Of a stretch of DNA of 44,262 bases, positions 1 through 9,253 are shown one piece after another. The position numbers were made by a program, and so were the translations under genes. The notes beneath the pieces were generated by a model, which was not told the DNA's origin, did not search any database, and was given only the letters and a program-made list of their open reading frames with translations. Position 1 is the stretch's first letter; every line of letters starts with the position of its first letter. The DNA comes from Mnemiopsis leidyi (lineage: Eukaryota > Ctenophora > Tentaculata > Lobata > Bolinopsidae), in assembly GCA_000226015.1 (NCBI GenBank), contig JH156231.1, forward strand, positions 334,329 to 378,590, given 5' to 3'.

Positions 1-56
1 CTCCTCTCTCCTCTCTCCTCTCTCCTCTCTCCTCTCTCCTCTCTCCTCTCTCCTCT
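1..56. repeat. 7-bp microsatellite (CTCCTCT)n
   Basis: The window opens inside a pyrimidine-only tandem repeat of unit CTCCTCT, about eight units, which decays into related CT-rich sequence to about position 88. It is a simple-sequence repeat and its left end is cut by the window edge. Confidence 0.95.
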
Positions 57-152
57 CGCCTGACTCCTCTCTCCTTCTCCTCTCTATCCTGTGTGCGTCC
101 CGATAGGACGTAGCTTGCCTGGGGACCTCGGTCTTTGACCTTTGTTGCTTAC

Positions 153-249
153 TGATACCCGACTATTGCGGCTCAAAGCTGAACAAGAACAAAGAACGGT
201 TCGTTTATCGTTAGACCGGTAGAGTGTAGACGGATATAATCTCGTCAAC
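153..249 (+). mobile_element. Short terminal-inverted-repeat element, diverged copy 1
   Basis: This copy starts TGATACCCGAC and ends GACGGATATAATCTCGTCA. The same two ends bound the GC-rich copies at 37.4-38.3 kb. The interior is diverged and lacks the CTCGCGCGCGGCTCGCAG core, but shares CGGCTCAAAGCTGAAC-like sequence with the copy at 37768. A flanking motif GTGCGTCCCGATAGG at about 94-108 recurs at about 37553. No coding capacity is seen. A non-autonomous DNA transposon (MITE) is inferred; the superfamily is unknown. Confidence 0.6.
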
Positions 250-344
250 AAGGAGACTGAAAGTGAAAGGGGAGAGCTGAAATCGTACACCGCGCGTATA
301 TAAATGATCAATGGTTTATGGTGATAAGCATGCACGTTGACGAC

Positions 345-434
345 TGACGAGATAATATCCGTCTAGCGTTCTAACGGAACGCCAGCTAGGAGAGCAGCAA
401 GCTGCGAGCCGCGCGCGAGTTGGGTAACACCTCG
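345..434 (-). mobile_element. Short terminal-inverted-repeat element, copy 2 (inverted)
   Basis: On the minus strand this reads TCGAGGTGTTACCCAACTCG, then the GCGCGCGGCTCGCAG core, then GTTAGAACGCTAGACGG and ATATTATCTCGTC. It is nearly identical to the copies at 37589 and 38246. It lies head to head with the copy at 153-249, so the two form a large inverted arrangement upstream of the TSSK-like gene. Confidence 0.75.
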
Positions 435-720
435 ACTACATGCACGTGGAGTGGCTGGTCGTCTTGACAACGCGCGCACCCACGACCAGGCATGGTGAAT
501 GATAGGTTGCTGTTAGTGTTACTAATTTGTTGTTATACATCATTTCTTTTTACTTCAACTGATCATTGCTCCTGAACCTCAATCTTATCTCCACAAGTAT
601 ATTTCTCTGCTTGTCCAAACGAATATCCTTATTTTGGGTTAATCAGTAATAGTGACGTCAAACTCAAAGACCAACAGCCCACATGATTTTCGTCCACCCA
701 GCAAGAAACCAAAATGTACA

Positions 721-2184
721 ATGACAGAGGGCTTTACCCCAAAAGATTCGTTAGACCACATCTTGTTAGATTATCCTGTTTCCAATGAAGAGACTGTTTC
801 CAAACGCTACAACTTCTTTTATGACTTGGGCAGCGGAGCCTACGCCACGGTTAAATATGCAACATGCACAAAAACCAACAACGCTGTCGCAGTGAAGATA
901 ATCTCTAAAACTAAAACCCCGAGGGAATACCTAAGAAAATTCGTTCCACGCGAAGTCGACGCTTTAAAAAAGCTGTCCGTTCACGGACATCCGAACATCG
1001 CACAGATGCGGGAGTTTTTTGAGACACCTAAGAGAGTCTATTTGGTGACGAAACTAGCGATGGGAGGGGATTTGTTGACGTACATTAACTCCAGAAAGTG
1101 TCTCAACGAGGAAACATCACGAAAAATGATTGCAGAGCTACTTTGTGCACTGGATCACATACACGATCTGGGAATTGTACACAGGGACCTTAAATGTGAA
1201 AATCTCCTGATTGGGCCAAATGACAGTCTTATTGTTTCCGATTTCGGATTTGCAACTCAGCAACCTAAAAATAGACTCCTCACGACGTTCTGCGGGTCGT
1301 ACGCCTATGCAGCACCGGAAATATTAACCGGAAGTTCTTACAATGGGAAATGTACGGACGTTTGGAGCGTTGGGGTGATCTTGTACGCTATGCTCAATGG
1401 TAGGTTACCATTTAACGACACTAAACCGAAGAACATTCTAGTTAAGATTAAAACAACGCCCCTCACCATGGTTAGAACCGTTTCCGTGGCCTGCGAGAAC
1501 TTTGTGCGGAACATCCTAACGATAAGTTCCATGGAAAGGCCGAACGTAGGAGAACTTCTTCTCAAGACATGGGTTGAGCCCCCTCTCAGGAAAATCCTAA
1601 AAACGTTGCCGGAGAAACTCCATCCCGCCTGTTTTAAGTTGGCCCTCCCCCACAAGAGCTCCTTTAGAATGTCCGATTCTTCTGAGGAATGTCTAAAGGT
1701 GCTCACACCTCGGAGCAAGGACGTGCCTTCCCCGCAACTTCCTCTCAAAATCACAAACGAATTCATCGCTGAGAACGCCTCCCACAAAACTTCCTCAACA
1801 ATTTCGGAGAGGGTAAAACAGAAGTACCGGCATATAAAATCAGAATTAAAAACTTGGGCATCTCGAAAACGGAAGAACACGGCTGTTAGCCCGAGGTTCG
1901 CAAACATTGAACAGGGAGGACCCAGAGGAAGGCCAACAACCGGAAAACTAATGAGAATATCCAAACTTACACCTAAAGTCCCAGATTCAGAAGAAAATCA
2001 TCCAATCCTAAACCAGATGAAGTATGCTGTGCCTGATTCAAAAAAATCCCGAAAACAAAGCGCTCATTCAGATGAAGTTAGAATTATCAGACTTAAGTAT
2101 GCTGTTCCTGATGCAAATCAAGCTCAATCCCTCTTAGGAACTGTGAGTCAAAAATATAACTGTCATTCTGTCAAGTCCATTTAA
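721..2184 (+). CDS. TSSK: TSSK-like serine/threonine kinase
   Basis: A protein kinase of the CAMK group that most resembles the testis-specific kinases (TSSK); these phosphorylate proteins in developing sperm (family knowledge). From the first intact in-frame ATG the protein is 487 residues. The glycine loop GSGAYA is at about 37-42, the beta-3 lysine K59 in VAVK, the catalytic loop HRDLKCEN at 154-161, DFG at 174-176 and APE at 198-200. The segments DLKCENLL and FCGS-AYAAPE are typical of TSSK. A long basic tail of about 200 residues follows and carries two copies of KYAVPD (434-439, 459-464) and a partial PKVPDS (418-423). The frame is open upstream to 652; an exon joined at AG 651-652 could supply a split ATG and add 23 residues. 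No intron lies in the CDS. Confidence 0.88.
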   Translation: MTEGFTPKDSLDHILLDYPVSNEETVSKRYNFFYDLGSGAYATVKYATCTKTNNAVAVKIISKTKTPREYLRKFVPREVDALKKLSVHGHPNIAQMREFFETPKRVYLVTKLAMGGDLLTYINSRKCLNEETSRKMIAELLCALDHIHDLGIVHRDLKCENLLIGPNDSLIVSDFGFATQQPKNRLLTTFCGSYAYAAPEILTGSSYNGKCTDVWSVGVILYAMLNGRLPFNDTKPKNILVKIKTTPLTMVRTVSVACENFVRNILTISSMERPNVGELLLKTWVEPPLRKILKTLPEKLHPACFKLALPHKSSFRMSDSSEECLKVLTPRSKDVPSPQLPLKITNEFIAENASHKTSSTISERVKQKYRHIKSELKTWASRKRKNTAVSPRFANIEQGGPRGRPTTGKLMRISKLTPKVPDSEENHPILNQMKYAVPDSKKSRKQSAHSDEVRIIRLKYAVPDANQAQSLLGTVSQKYNCHSVKSI

Positions 2185-2386
2185 TCGAATAATCGATCAC
2201 TCAAAAAGTCTAAAAATTGAATTTTAGACTACTATTGGTATAAGTATAACTAAACACATCTTCAATTTTGTGAACTAAAATCAACCGTATCTTTGTATTA
2301 TGACAACTTTAACGTTTGGTATACTGCCATTATCTCTTGGACGTTAATGCTGATAAATCAATTTACAGAAACAAGTCGATTTTAAG

Positions 2387-3169
2387 ATGATGCGAGGTAG
2401 TAAAGAAGACGAAAGATCGAGAAGCGCAGTTCCACCAACCACAGCAACACTATTTGAGAGAAGAAAGTCGGGGGAATACCGTGCAAAGTCGTGCAACCCA
2501 GAGGGCAAGTTGGTGAAAACAGCTGGGAGTAAAGGAACAAGGCTGTCCAGTGACAGTTCTAGTTCCAACAGAAACAGCAGTAAAAACATCAAAGGACGGG
2601 ATGTCAGGAGATACTCCGGTGAGATTTTCACTTTTAGTTTTAAAGATCGGTCAAAAGATTAGATTTGGTTGACCACGTTGGTTACGAAAATGTGAGTATT
2701 TTGAAGTTTAAAGTTTATCAAAAAGCTTTGTTTAAAATTTTATACCGCAGGTCCAGACTCAGCATCGATAAACAAACAGATTCTCAATTACTTGAGCCAA
2801 CAACGCGAGAACAGTTCTTACAAGCGACAAGTCTTAAAGGCTACAAATCTAGGACTACCTCCCTTGAACCAAGCATCCACTGGGACAGGGAAAATAGGTG
2901 GGAGGAGAAAATCATCTTCGTCCTCTGTGAACAGCAGAGGAACTGAGAAACCCCACTCTTATGACAAAGCAAAACTCTACCACAATATTCAGAGCACAAT
3001 TCATCACAAGAGCGATAGTACTCCTACCCACAACGCAACTCTAATTACGCCTACGAAAATGGTTGCTGTGCATCCCAAGTCAAGGCAGCAGAGCTATGGA
3101 TCAAGCTTCAGGCGCAGTTCACAATCGAGTCAGCGGGGAGAGATAGGACTTTCGACAGTTTACACTTGA
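2387..3169 (+). CDS. Serine-rich basic protein, two exons, unrecognised
   Basis: Exons 2387-2618 and 2751-3169 join across a 132-bp GT-AG intron (donor G|GTGAG, acceptor ACCGCAG|GT). The split codon gives Gly and one frame of 216 residues with no stop. The protein is hydrophilic, basic and rich in Ser, with runs such as SSDSSSSN and KSSSSSVNS and many Arg-Arg-Ser or Arg-Lys-Ser sites that kinases of the CAMK group often favour. No domain, signal peptide or membrane segment is visible, and most of it is probably disordered. It begins only 203 bp after the TSSK-like stop on the same strand, with an acceptor-like TTTACAG 18 bp before its ATG. A role with the neighbouring kinase is only a guess. 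I do not recognise the family. Confidence 0.65.
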
Positions 3170-3663
3170 CATTATTTCAGTTTTTAATCTTATTTTCTCC
3201 AAAACAATTAAATGAATATTCATTATTTATAAAATTTTTGTTCAGAATTATAAACCATAAAATTTAGCATAATTAATCAATAGATCAAAAAAATTAGTCA
3301 AAATTCCCTATAAATTCTCGAAAAATCTTAAACTTGAAAGTCGAATTAAATATACAAATCTTCAAATAATACAGAAATTAAATCTTACCATAACGAAATA
3401 CAGTGCTTTAATTTTATTTTTTGTTGTTGTTGCAGCTTAAAGTTAAACAGAAACTTCTGCGTGAACCCTTTGTTTAATAGTAACTTTTTCCTGAGGAATT
3501 TTTATTTATACATACTCTTCAATCGAAACCAACTAAGAGACAATTTAAAAAAGGAAATTTATAAAGATGCCCTCGAGAAATTTGTGACTACTTTTTGGAA
3601 TTGTTCTGTTCTGTGATGTGAATACTAAATACATGTGAATACTGTCATGAGAAATGAAGTACA
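3170..3663. other. AT-rich intergenic gap between convergent genes
   Basis: This stretch separates the 3' ends of the + strand serine-rich gene and the minus strand DUSP12 gene. It is AT-rich and has no convincing ORF. The TTTATT near 3508 is AATAAA on the minus strand and could serve as the DUSP12 polyadenylation signal. Confidence 0.6.
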
Positions 3664-6600
3664 TCACAATACCTTGAGTATCTGATAGCCAGGAACAACA
3701 AGATCGCCACAAGAACACTTTACACCGTACCACGCGTCGACCTCCCCGACCTCGCTCTGACATCCTGTACACTGCAGTACCTTCAGAGCAGTCTCTGTCG
3801 AGCCCTCTGAGAATGTGAGGGTTCCTCTGCTCCGTGTCGTCTTGTCCCAAACAGTGAAGTAACTGTTACAGTGGCCACTCTCCTAAAAGAGGTAGTTTAG
3901 TTTGTAACCAATCTTTCGTTGAAATAATCACATTTTTTTGTAAATCAAACTCATCAGAAAGTGTAAAAATGCAATTCTTCTATTATTGATATAGATAAGA
4001 ACTAAGAAGTATTATGTAAGTTTTAATACTTTAACTCCTTTTTTACAAATAATTTGAGCGGCTACTGGCTAGATTGTTGTGTCAGTACAGCCAAAGACAG
4101 TACAGCTTTTGTATTTTCATTTGTTACACCTGTACCCAGGCTTTTACAGTTATAATACTGAAGGGGCTCCTGGAAGATACTAGATCTTTTGACGGAAAAA
4201 TTCCTCATTTAACCCTCAATCACGGTTTCGGCTGAGTCGACCGAAGAAGATTGCATAGGAGGATTAACTACATTCCAGAGATTGGAAAACAAGCGTATCT
4301 TTGGCCACGAGACTACGGTTAAGTCTACTGTTATGAATTTGAATGTAAACACAATTGTTTAAATAAATAAATAAATAAATAATTCAATAAATAAATCATC
4401 ATCCTAGAGAGTTTCAATATGAAACAAGGTAAAGTAGAGAGGGTTTCCAGCTACGTTGTCATCCAGAGCGAGTTCTTCACGTCACGCACAGATCCAGGTC
4501 TGAGATCAGGGTTTGGGTTAAGGATGATGGAGATCGTCTTCAGACACAGTGTGGATACCCCGGTCAAGGTGAAGGAGAGGGGCTTTAGGTAGTCTCGTGA
4601 TCGCTTGAAAGGAAGGTGTCCCATCACCATCTTGTAGAAGGTTACTCCGAGAGCCCAGATGTCAGCCGCGACAGGATCGTATTCGCCGGTAAAGAGGATC
4701 TCAGGACTCGCGTACTGTCGGGTTCCTCTGAAGGTGGTGAGAGTGGAAGAAGTGATCCGCTGAGCAGCTCCAAAGTCGATAAGTTTGATGTTTCCAGTAT
4801 CAGGCTGTATCAGGATGTTCTCGGGCTTCACGTCGAGATGGGCGATCTGTTTCTCTTCGTGTAGGTAGCAGAGGGCGGAGGTGAGCTGTGCAAGGATGTA
4901 CTTTGCGTTCTGTTCAGGAATCCGGTTCTTGTAGTCAATGTAGTCGAACATGTCAATGCAGTTAGGTATCAGGTCTAGGATGAGGAAGGTGAAGATAGTA
5001 TCAGTAAAGTGATCCAGAAGTCTGATTATTCGGGGATGATCCAGCTCTGTCATAAACTCGGCTTCGTGGTCAGGAACGTCTGTGCGGGCCCGTATCTTCT
5101 TTGCCACCACTTCGTCTCCGGTCCTGCTGTGAGTTGCTCTGAACACCGTCCCAAATCCGCCAGCTCCAAGTTTCTCGTGTAGAATGTAGTCCTTTCCTAT
5201 CGTCCTTTCTGATACCAAGTCTTCAGGTTCCAGGTGTTGCTTGCGTGAAGTACAGAGTCCCATAGTCAATATCAGATGTAGAGAAAACAGAAGAGAAACG
5301 GAATGATAACTAGCTCTGACACAACCCCCTTTTTAAGTCGGGGTTGACACCCAAGTGGGCAGTGCTACCACCACAGCGTGGCAGAGTGTGTTCCACCTTG
5401 TGTCGAAAATGAAAGAGGGCAAGTGGTGTCAGCGGTCCGGTCTGTAACCGCCATCTTACAACTTTAACTCGAGGCCGAAATAATAGTTCATCTAAAAATA
5501 AAATAAAACATTTAACTATTCATCAAAATTTAAAAAAGACAAGAACAAGGAAAAAATGTTATTATAATGATTAATTCGAAATAAAATGAGCCAAGTGTCA
5601 CCTTTCGCCCTCTGAGCGAAGAAGATGGGTCGTGATCCATTAAGTCGTCCCATTCAACTAGAAACTTCCCACATTGCTTACAGTGCAAGGCAAATTCCAG
5701 ATTTGGTATTCCAAACTTGATTGAACCCTAGAGGTTAGTAGGTCAGAAAGATAATCGTGCGAGTTTGATGTGTTACAACAGGAACTGCGAAACTGACACT
5801 AAACTTACTAATGAATGTGGAATGGTTAACAGTAAAACAAACAACTTTAAATTGAAACAAAAACAACATGATCATGAAATTAAAACAAAAACAACATGAT
5901 CACGAGGGGCGTTGATGCTAACCTCTCCTTGCTTCTCCAGGACGATTCTCCGAGCTAGATTAAAGTTAGAATACTTTTCGCCCTCCTGTAACGTCTGCTC
6001 TATCTGACGTTTAGCTAGCGGGTCCTCAGTAACAAGCCTGCCTCCCTTCTCCCGCTGTATCCTCTTCTCAAAGACAGTGAGCTGGTTACAGAATCCATCG
6101 TTAGGGCCCGCACGGGGTCTCCCTTCTCGAATCTATGGAGGTGGAATTTGAGATGATTAAGCATTTGGAGATGCTGATTGTTGAGTAATATAAAACTTAA
6201 GTGAATATAGAGCTGGAGTTTAAGGGGCAAATAAATGGAAAATAGATATTCGATGGGTTTGTTAGAATTTGATGTTTCGTCGGATGCAAAGGAATGTCAA
6301 CTATATATCCAAACAGGAACACTCACGATGCAGACAGCCTGGGGAGCTGTAAATCCTAAAGTGCTAATAAGGTAGGACGCTATAGCAGTCACACTTCTGG
6401 AAACACCCGCTAAGCAATGTACTAACATGTGACCTAAAATTCAGGGGTTGTAATTCGAGTTATTAAACTCTTGGAGAGCAGGACATTTTAGATTATTTAT
6501 GTGCTTGACGCCATGACGGTAAGTACCCAAGAATAATAATACAGTGACGCTCCAATACAGACATTCACGGTGTATTCAAGTCTGGTCGACCCTTCATTCA

Positions 6601-7687
6601 GGGAGAATTGAGATAACTTATTCCAAATTTGGACTAAAGGGTCAGTTGGCTTTCAAATGTTATTTAGATTTTATTAAAATCAATACCATTGCCACAGAAT
6701 TATATTTACCTTTTTGAAGTCCACGATAAATGATTTCATTAAATGTTTCCATGTTAGAGAGCATGTCATGACTACATTCGTCATCCATCTCAACGAATTC
6801 GTAACTAGGTTACTTTAGTTAGTAACCGTTACTAGGTTACTTAGCTTGTAAGCGGATAAGTTACGAGTACGATCAGACTTATCCCAAATTCCAATTATGT
6901 GTCTGAGAGGGATGTTCATGATCATCAATCCCTTGAAAAGTTACTTTGAAATATACTATTTAGACTGACTAAAAGTAAAACAAAACAATACAATCAAAGT
7001 ACAACTACAAAATTTCCAATTTTAACTTCTACTTATAATTAGTTTACAATGTCTTCGAGATACAAAATATGCATATGACTAGTATCAACTATCAAATGGA
7101 CAAGTTGAAATGTGTTAAAGTTTGAAGAAGCAAGTCGATAATTTTACATGAAAAAAGTTACAACAAGACAAGACGTTTTACAGGACCCATTGCGCGCCGG
7201 CATATGGGGGCTTGTGCACAATTTAGACACACTTTTTATATGCCGGCGCGCAATCTGTCCGTTTTAAACGTCCTATGTTCTTTACAGTTGGATCACGGAA
7301 CATTTATAGATCGTACTTACGTGACACAATCAAGTCGTCTGTCTAGTTCCAGGGGACGTTCCATTACAGTTAACACTGTCTTGATGTTGTACTGGGGAAG
7401 GAGGACAAATCTTAATTGGTTTGTTTTAATACTTTCAACACTACTATTATGTACAAATAGTTTGAGTGATTTACCGTTTCATAGCCTCCGCTAACAACAC
7501 AATAAAAGTGTAACAGAAAATCTAAAAATTTTGTGAAATAATTAATATAAATTACAAACAATATACTTACAGCTTCAAGAATGTGTTTCGAGCTAGCTTT
7601 ATATCGGTTAGACAGGTATAGGCACGGCAAGATTTCATCAACTCCCGTCTCTTTTACAGAACTTTTCGCTTCGCTTTTGTCTGACAT
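3664..7687 (-). CDS. DUSP12: Dual-specificity phosphatase 12 (YVH1), seven exons
   Basis: A dual-specificity phosphatase with a C-terminal zinc domain; the YVH1 family helps release Mrt4 during 60S ribosome maturation (family knowledge). Exons in transcript order: 7571-7687, 7321-7391, 6710-6804, 6327-6433, 5923-6132, 5602-5727, 3664-3882. All junctions are GT-AG and in phase, giving 314 residues (human about 340). The N-terminus VDEILPCLYLSN is typical DSP. The likely acid Asp lies in VEMDDE (70-71), the catalytic loop is HCLAGVSRS with C101, and RPRAGPNDGF is at 135-144. The zinc domain has C216-x2-C219, C247, C280-x2-C283 and C298-x-C300 in WYGVKCSCG. The start is the first ATG before the conserved domain. 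The 1.7-kb last intron contains a separate kinase gene on the same strand. Confidence 0.93.
4360..4396. repeat. (AAAT)n microsatellite
   Basis: A simple tetranucleotide repeat, AAATAAATAAAT with one interruption. It lies just downstream of the nested kinase and could supply AATAAA on the + strand only, so it is not a likely poly(A) signal for the minus-strand gene. Confidence 0.85.
4451..5263 (-). CDS. Intronless protein kinase nested in DUSP12 intron 6
   Basis: A complete 270-residue kinase in one exon. The in-frame ATG at 5263 is preferred over an upstream TTG. The glycine loop is GAGGFGTV (33-40), the lysine K55 (VVAK), alpha-C Glu E67, catalytic loop HLDVKPEN (142-149), DFG 163-165 and SPE at 186-188 for APE. 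HLD instead of HRD is normal for the MLCK/DAPK/titin branch of CAMK kinases, so activity is expected; the exact family is uncertain. The N-terminus MGLCTS fits an N-myristoylation site (G2, S6) with C4 as a possible palmitoylation site, suggesting membrane attachment (inference). There is little beyond the catalytic domain. Lack of introns suggests a retrogene. It is co-oriented with its host, with its own upstream region at about 5264-5600. Confidence 0.88.
   Translation of the reverse strand: MGLCTSRKQHLEPEDLVSERTIGKDYILHEKLGAGGFGTVFRATHSRTGDEVVAKKIRARTDVPDHEAEFMTELDHPRIIRLLDHFTDTIFTFLILDLIPNCIDMFDYIDYKNRIPEQNAKYILAQLTSALCYLHEEKQIAHLDVKPENILIQPDTGNIKLIDFGAAQRITSSTLTTFRGTRQYASPEILFTGEYDPVAADIWALGVTFYKMVMGHLPFKRSRDYLKPLSFTLTGVSTLCLKTISIILNPNPDLRPGSVRDVKNSLWMTT
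5851..5906. repeat. 28-bp tandem duplication in a DUSP12 intron
   Basis: Two adjacent copies of a 28-bp unit containing AAACAAAAACAACATGATCA, with few differences. The repeat sits in the intron between exons 5 and 6 of DUSP12, 17 bp from the end of exon 5. Confidence 0.8.
7171..7273. mobile_element. Hairpin MITE-like element in DUSP12 intron 2
   Basis: A perfect 17-bp inverted repeat, ATTGCGCGCCGGCATAT at 7189-7205 and its complement at 7238-7254, encloses a 32-bp loop. Homology of the arms continues imperfectly outward to AGACGTTTTA and TAAACGTCC, making a hairpin of about 103 bp. It is GC-rich at the stem centre in AT-rich surroundings. A short palindromic MITE is inferred; no clear target duplication is seen. 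Confidence 0.6.
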
Positions 7688-8389
7688 GTCTGCCTACTTT
7701 AATTTTATTACGCGAGTAAATTGAGATAAGAAACTTACTTCAATACGCCAAAATTAGCTTCCTTGAGAACATGTAGCTTAGCGTGGCAAGTTAGTATGAA
7801 CCAAGGTTATATTTCGTATGCATGTGTATTTGTTATGTTGCACGGGAAAGTTCTCAATGGCGTATCTTTATGAATTCAGTCAAATTTTGATTTTGACTGT
7901 CTCTCTACCAAATGAATGCCTATACTAATTATACTTGCAGTCAATATCATGAACATAAGTTTGACTTTGAGTCTACAGATCTTAAGGTTAAATTTAATGT
8001 AAATAATTAGAAACACAGATTGTTTATAAAATCATCTTAATATAAAGTCATCAAAATTTGTATAACAATAACATCCAACTGATTAAAAGAACCCGATAAA
8101 AATTTAGTTCAAAAATACCTATCCTTAAAATTAAATACTGATACTCTGAGAACACCTAATATTGAAAACTAAAAAAAGCAAATAAATCATTGTCACGAAT
8201 TATGAATTTAAATTTAATAATATAGTAGCCGTTACATGATAAACAACTTATCGGGAGTCAAATTCAATATAATATAAATGTATCGACCATTACACTATTA
8301 CAGTACAAAAATCAAGTAAAAGTGTCCACATTCCGTAGCCATCTAACAGTAACACAAACATAAACAACCGCACATGCAATATGCACTGG
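7688..8389. other. Intergenic, DUSP12 5' flank and amidohydrolase 3' flank
   Basis: AT-rich sequence without a supportable gene. It should contain the DUSP12 promoter or leader and the 3' untranslated region of the amidohydrolase. An acceptor-like GGCAG ends 2 bp before the DUSP12 ATG, but its pyrimidine tract is poor. Confidence 0.55.
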
Positions 8390-9253
8390 TTAGTCCAAGT
8401 TTTTGAGCTGATAAAACTTGGCAGCATTCCCACCACAAACCTTGACTTTCTGCGACTCACTCAAACTTGGAAAGAGAGACTTATGAAGGCGATTGACGTC
8501 TTTGTAGTTCGTACCAGTAAGTCTTAACACCGGCCAATCACTACCGATCATACAGCGTTCAGGACCGAACGCCTTCAAGACAACCTCCACGTGGTCCTGA
8601 AAAGTCTCGGTAGTCCAGGGTGTGGCGTGTTTGTCTGGGTCCACCTCAGTCACCAGACCGGACACCTTGCAGTAGACATTGGGACAGGACCCAGCTTCCA
8701 GCATGTTCTTCTTCCAATCCGGCGATACGTCCAGGGATTTAGCAAGGAGCGGCTTGGCGATGTGGTCGATTACTATCCGGAGTTCCGGGACCGCCCTGGC
8801 CAGAGTAGCAACATGGTGTAGGTGATGTGGGCGGGAGAGGAAGTCGAAGGATTTCCCTCGAGCTGCTACCAACCTTAATCCGTCAATCACGTCTTGTCTG
8901 ACGATCCAATCATAGGAGTCCTCCATATCGAGAATGTGTCTTACTCCCACGAACTTGTCATACTGACACAGTTCGTCGAGCTGCTCCGATAGAACTTTAT
9001 GGTCGGTAAGATTGACCCCAGCAACAACTCCCTTTATGGCAGGGTGGCCGCTGTTTAAAACCCACTTAGCCTCTTCTATATTGTTGTTCAGACACTGAAC
9101 AAACACCGCATTCTTTACCCCAGCTGACTCCAGTGCTGCAGTCAGATCTGGGTAACTGATTGTTTTGAAGATGGCGGCTACATCTGAGTTCGGCCAAGGA
9201 TAGTCGAACCTGTCGAGCTCCCAAACGTGGAAATGTGAATCGACCTCTGCCAT
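8390..9253 (-). CDS. Amidohydrolase-family lactonase-like hydrolase
   Basis: A 287-residue TIM-barrel metal-dependent hydrolase of the amidohydrolase-related group (COG3618; relatives include L-fuconolactonase, L-rhamnonolactonase and 2-pyrone-4,6-dicarboxylate lactonase). Visible signatures are VDSHFHVW with H7 and H9, GVRHILD (R105, H106), IDHIAKP (D163, H164), CKVSGL (195-200) and GSDWPV with D239, the usual metal and catalytic positions. Length matches the family. The substrate cannot be read from sequence; a sugar lactone is a reasonable guess. No signal peptide is seen, so it is probably cytosolic. The CDS is one exon, but a strong 3' splice site (branch-like TACTAAC, then CACTAG) ends 4 bp before the ATG. 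The family is widespread in bacteria; animal homologues are often labelled y4mH-like. Confidence 0.88.
   Translation of the reverse strand: MAEVDSHFHVWELDRFDYPWPNSDVAAIFKTISYPDLTAALESAGVKNAVFVQCLNNNIEEAKWVLNSGHPAIKGVVAGVNLTDHKVLSEQLDELCQYDKFVGVRHILDMEDSYDWIVRQDVIDGLRLVAARGKSFDFLSRPHHLHHVATLARAVPELRIVIDHIAKPLLAKSLDVSPDWKKNMLEAGSCPNVYCKVSGLVTEVDPDKHATPWTTETFQDHVEVVLKAFGPERCMIGSDWPVLRLTGTNYKDVNRLHKSLFPSLSESQKVKVCGGNAAKFYQLKNLD

Noticed and set aside
1338..1964. 208-codon minus-strand ORF
   Set aside because: It is antisense to the TSSK-like kinase, whose motifs and codon structure account for the sequence.
4715..4842. HLD instead of HRD as a sign of a dead kinase
   Set aside because: HLD is the usual form in MLCK/DAPK/titin-type kinases, and the catalytic Asp, Lys, Glu and DFG are all present.
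4616..4864. + strand ORF opposite the nested kinase
   Set aside because: It is the complement of the catalytic-domain codons, with no independent support.
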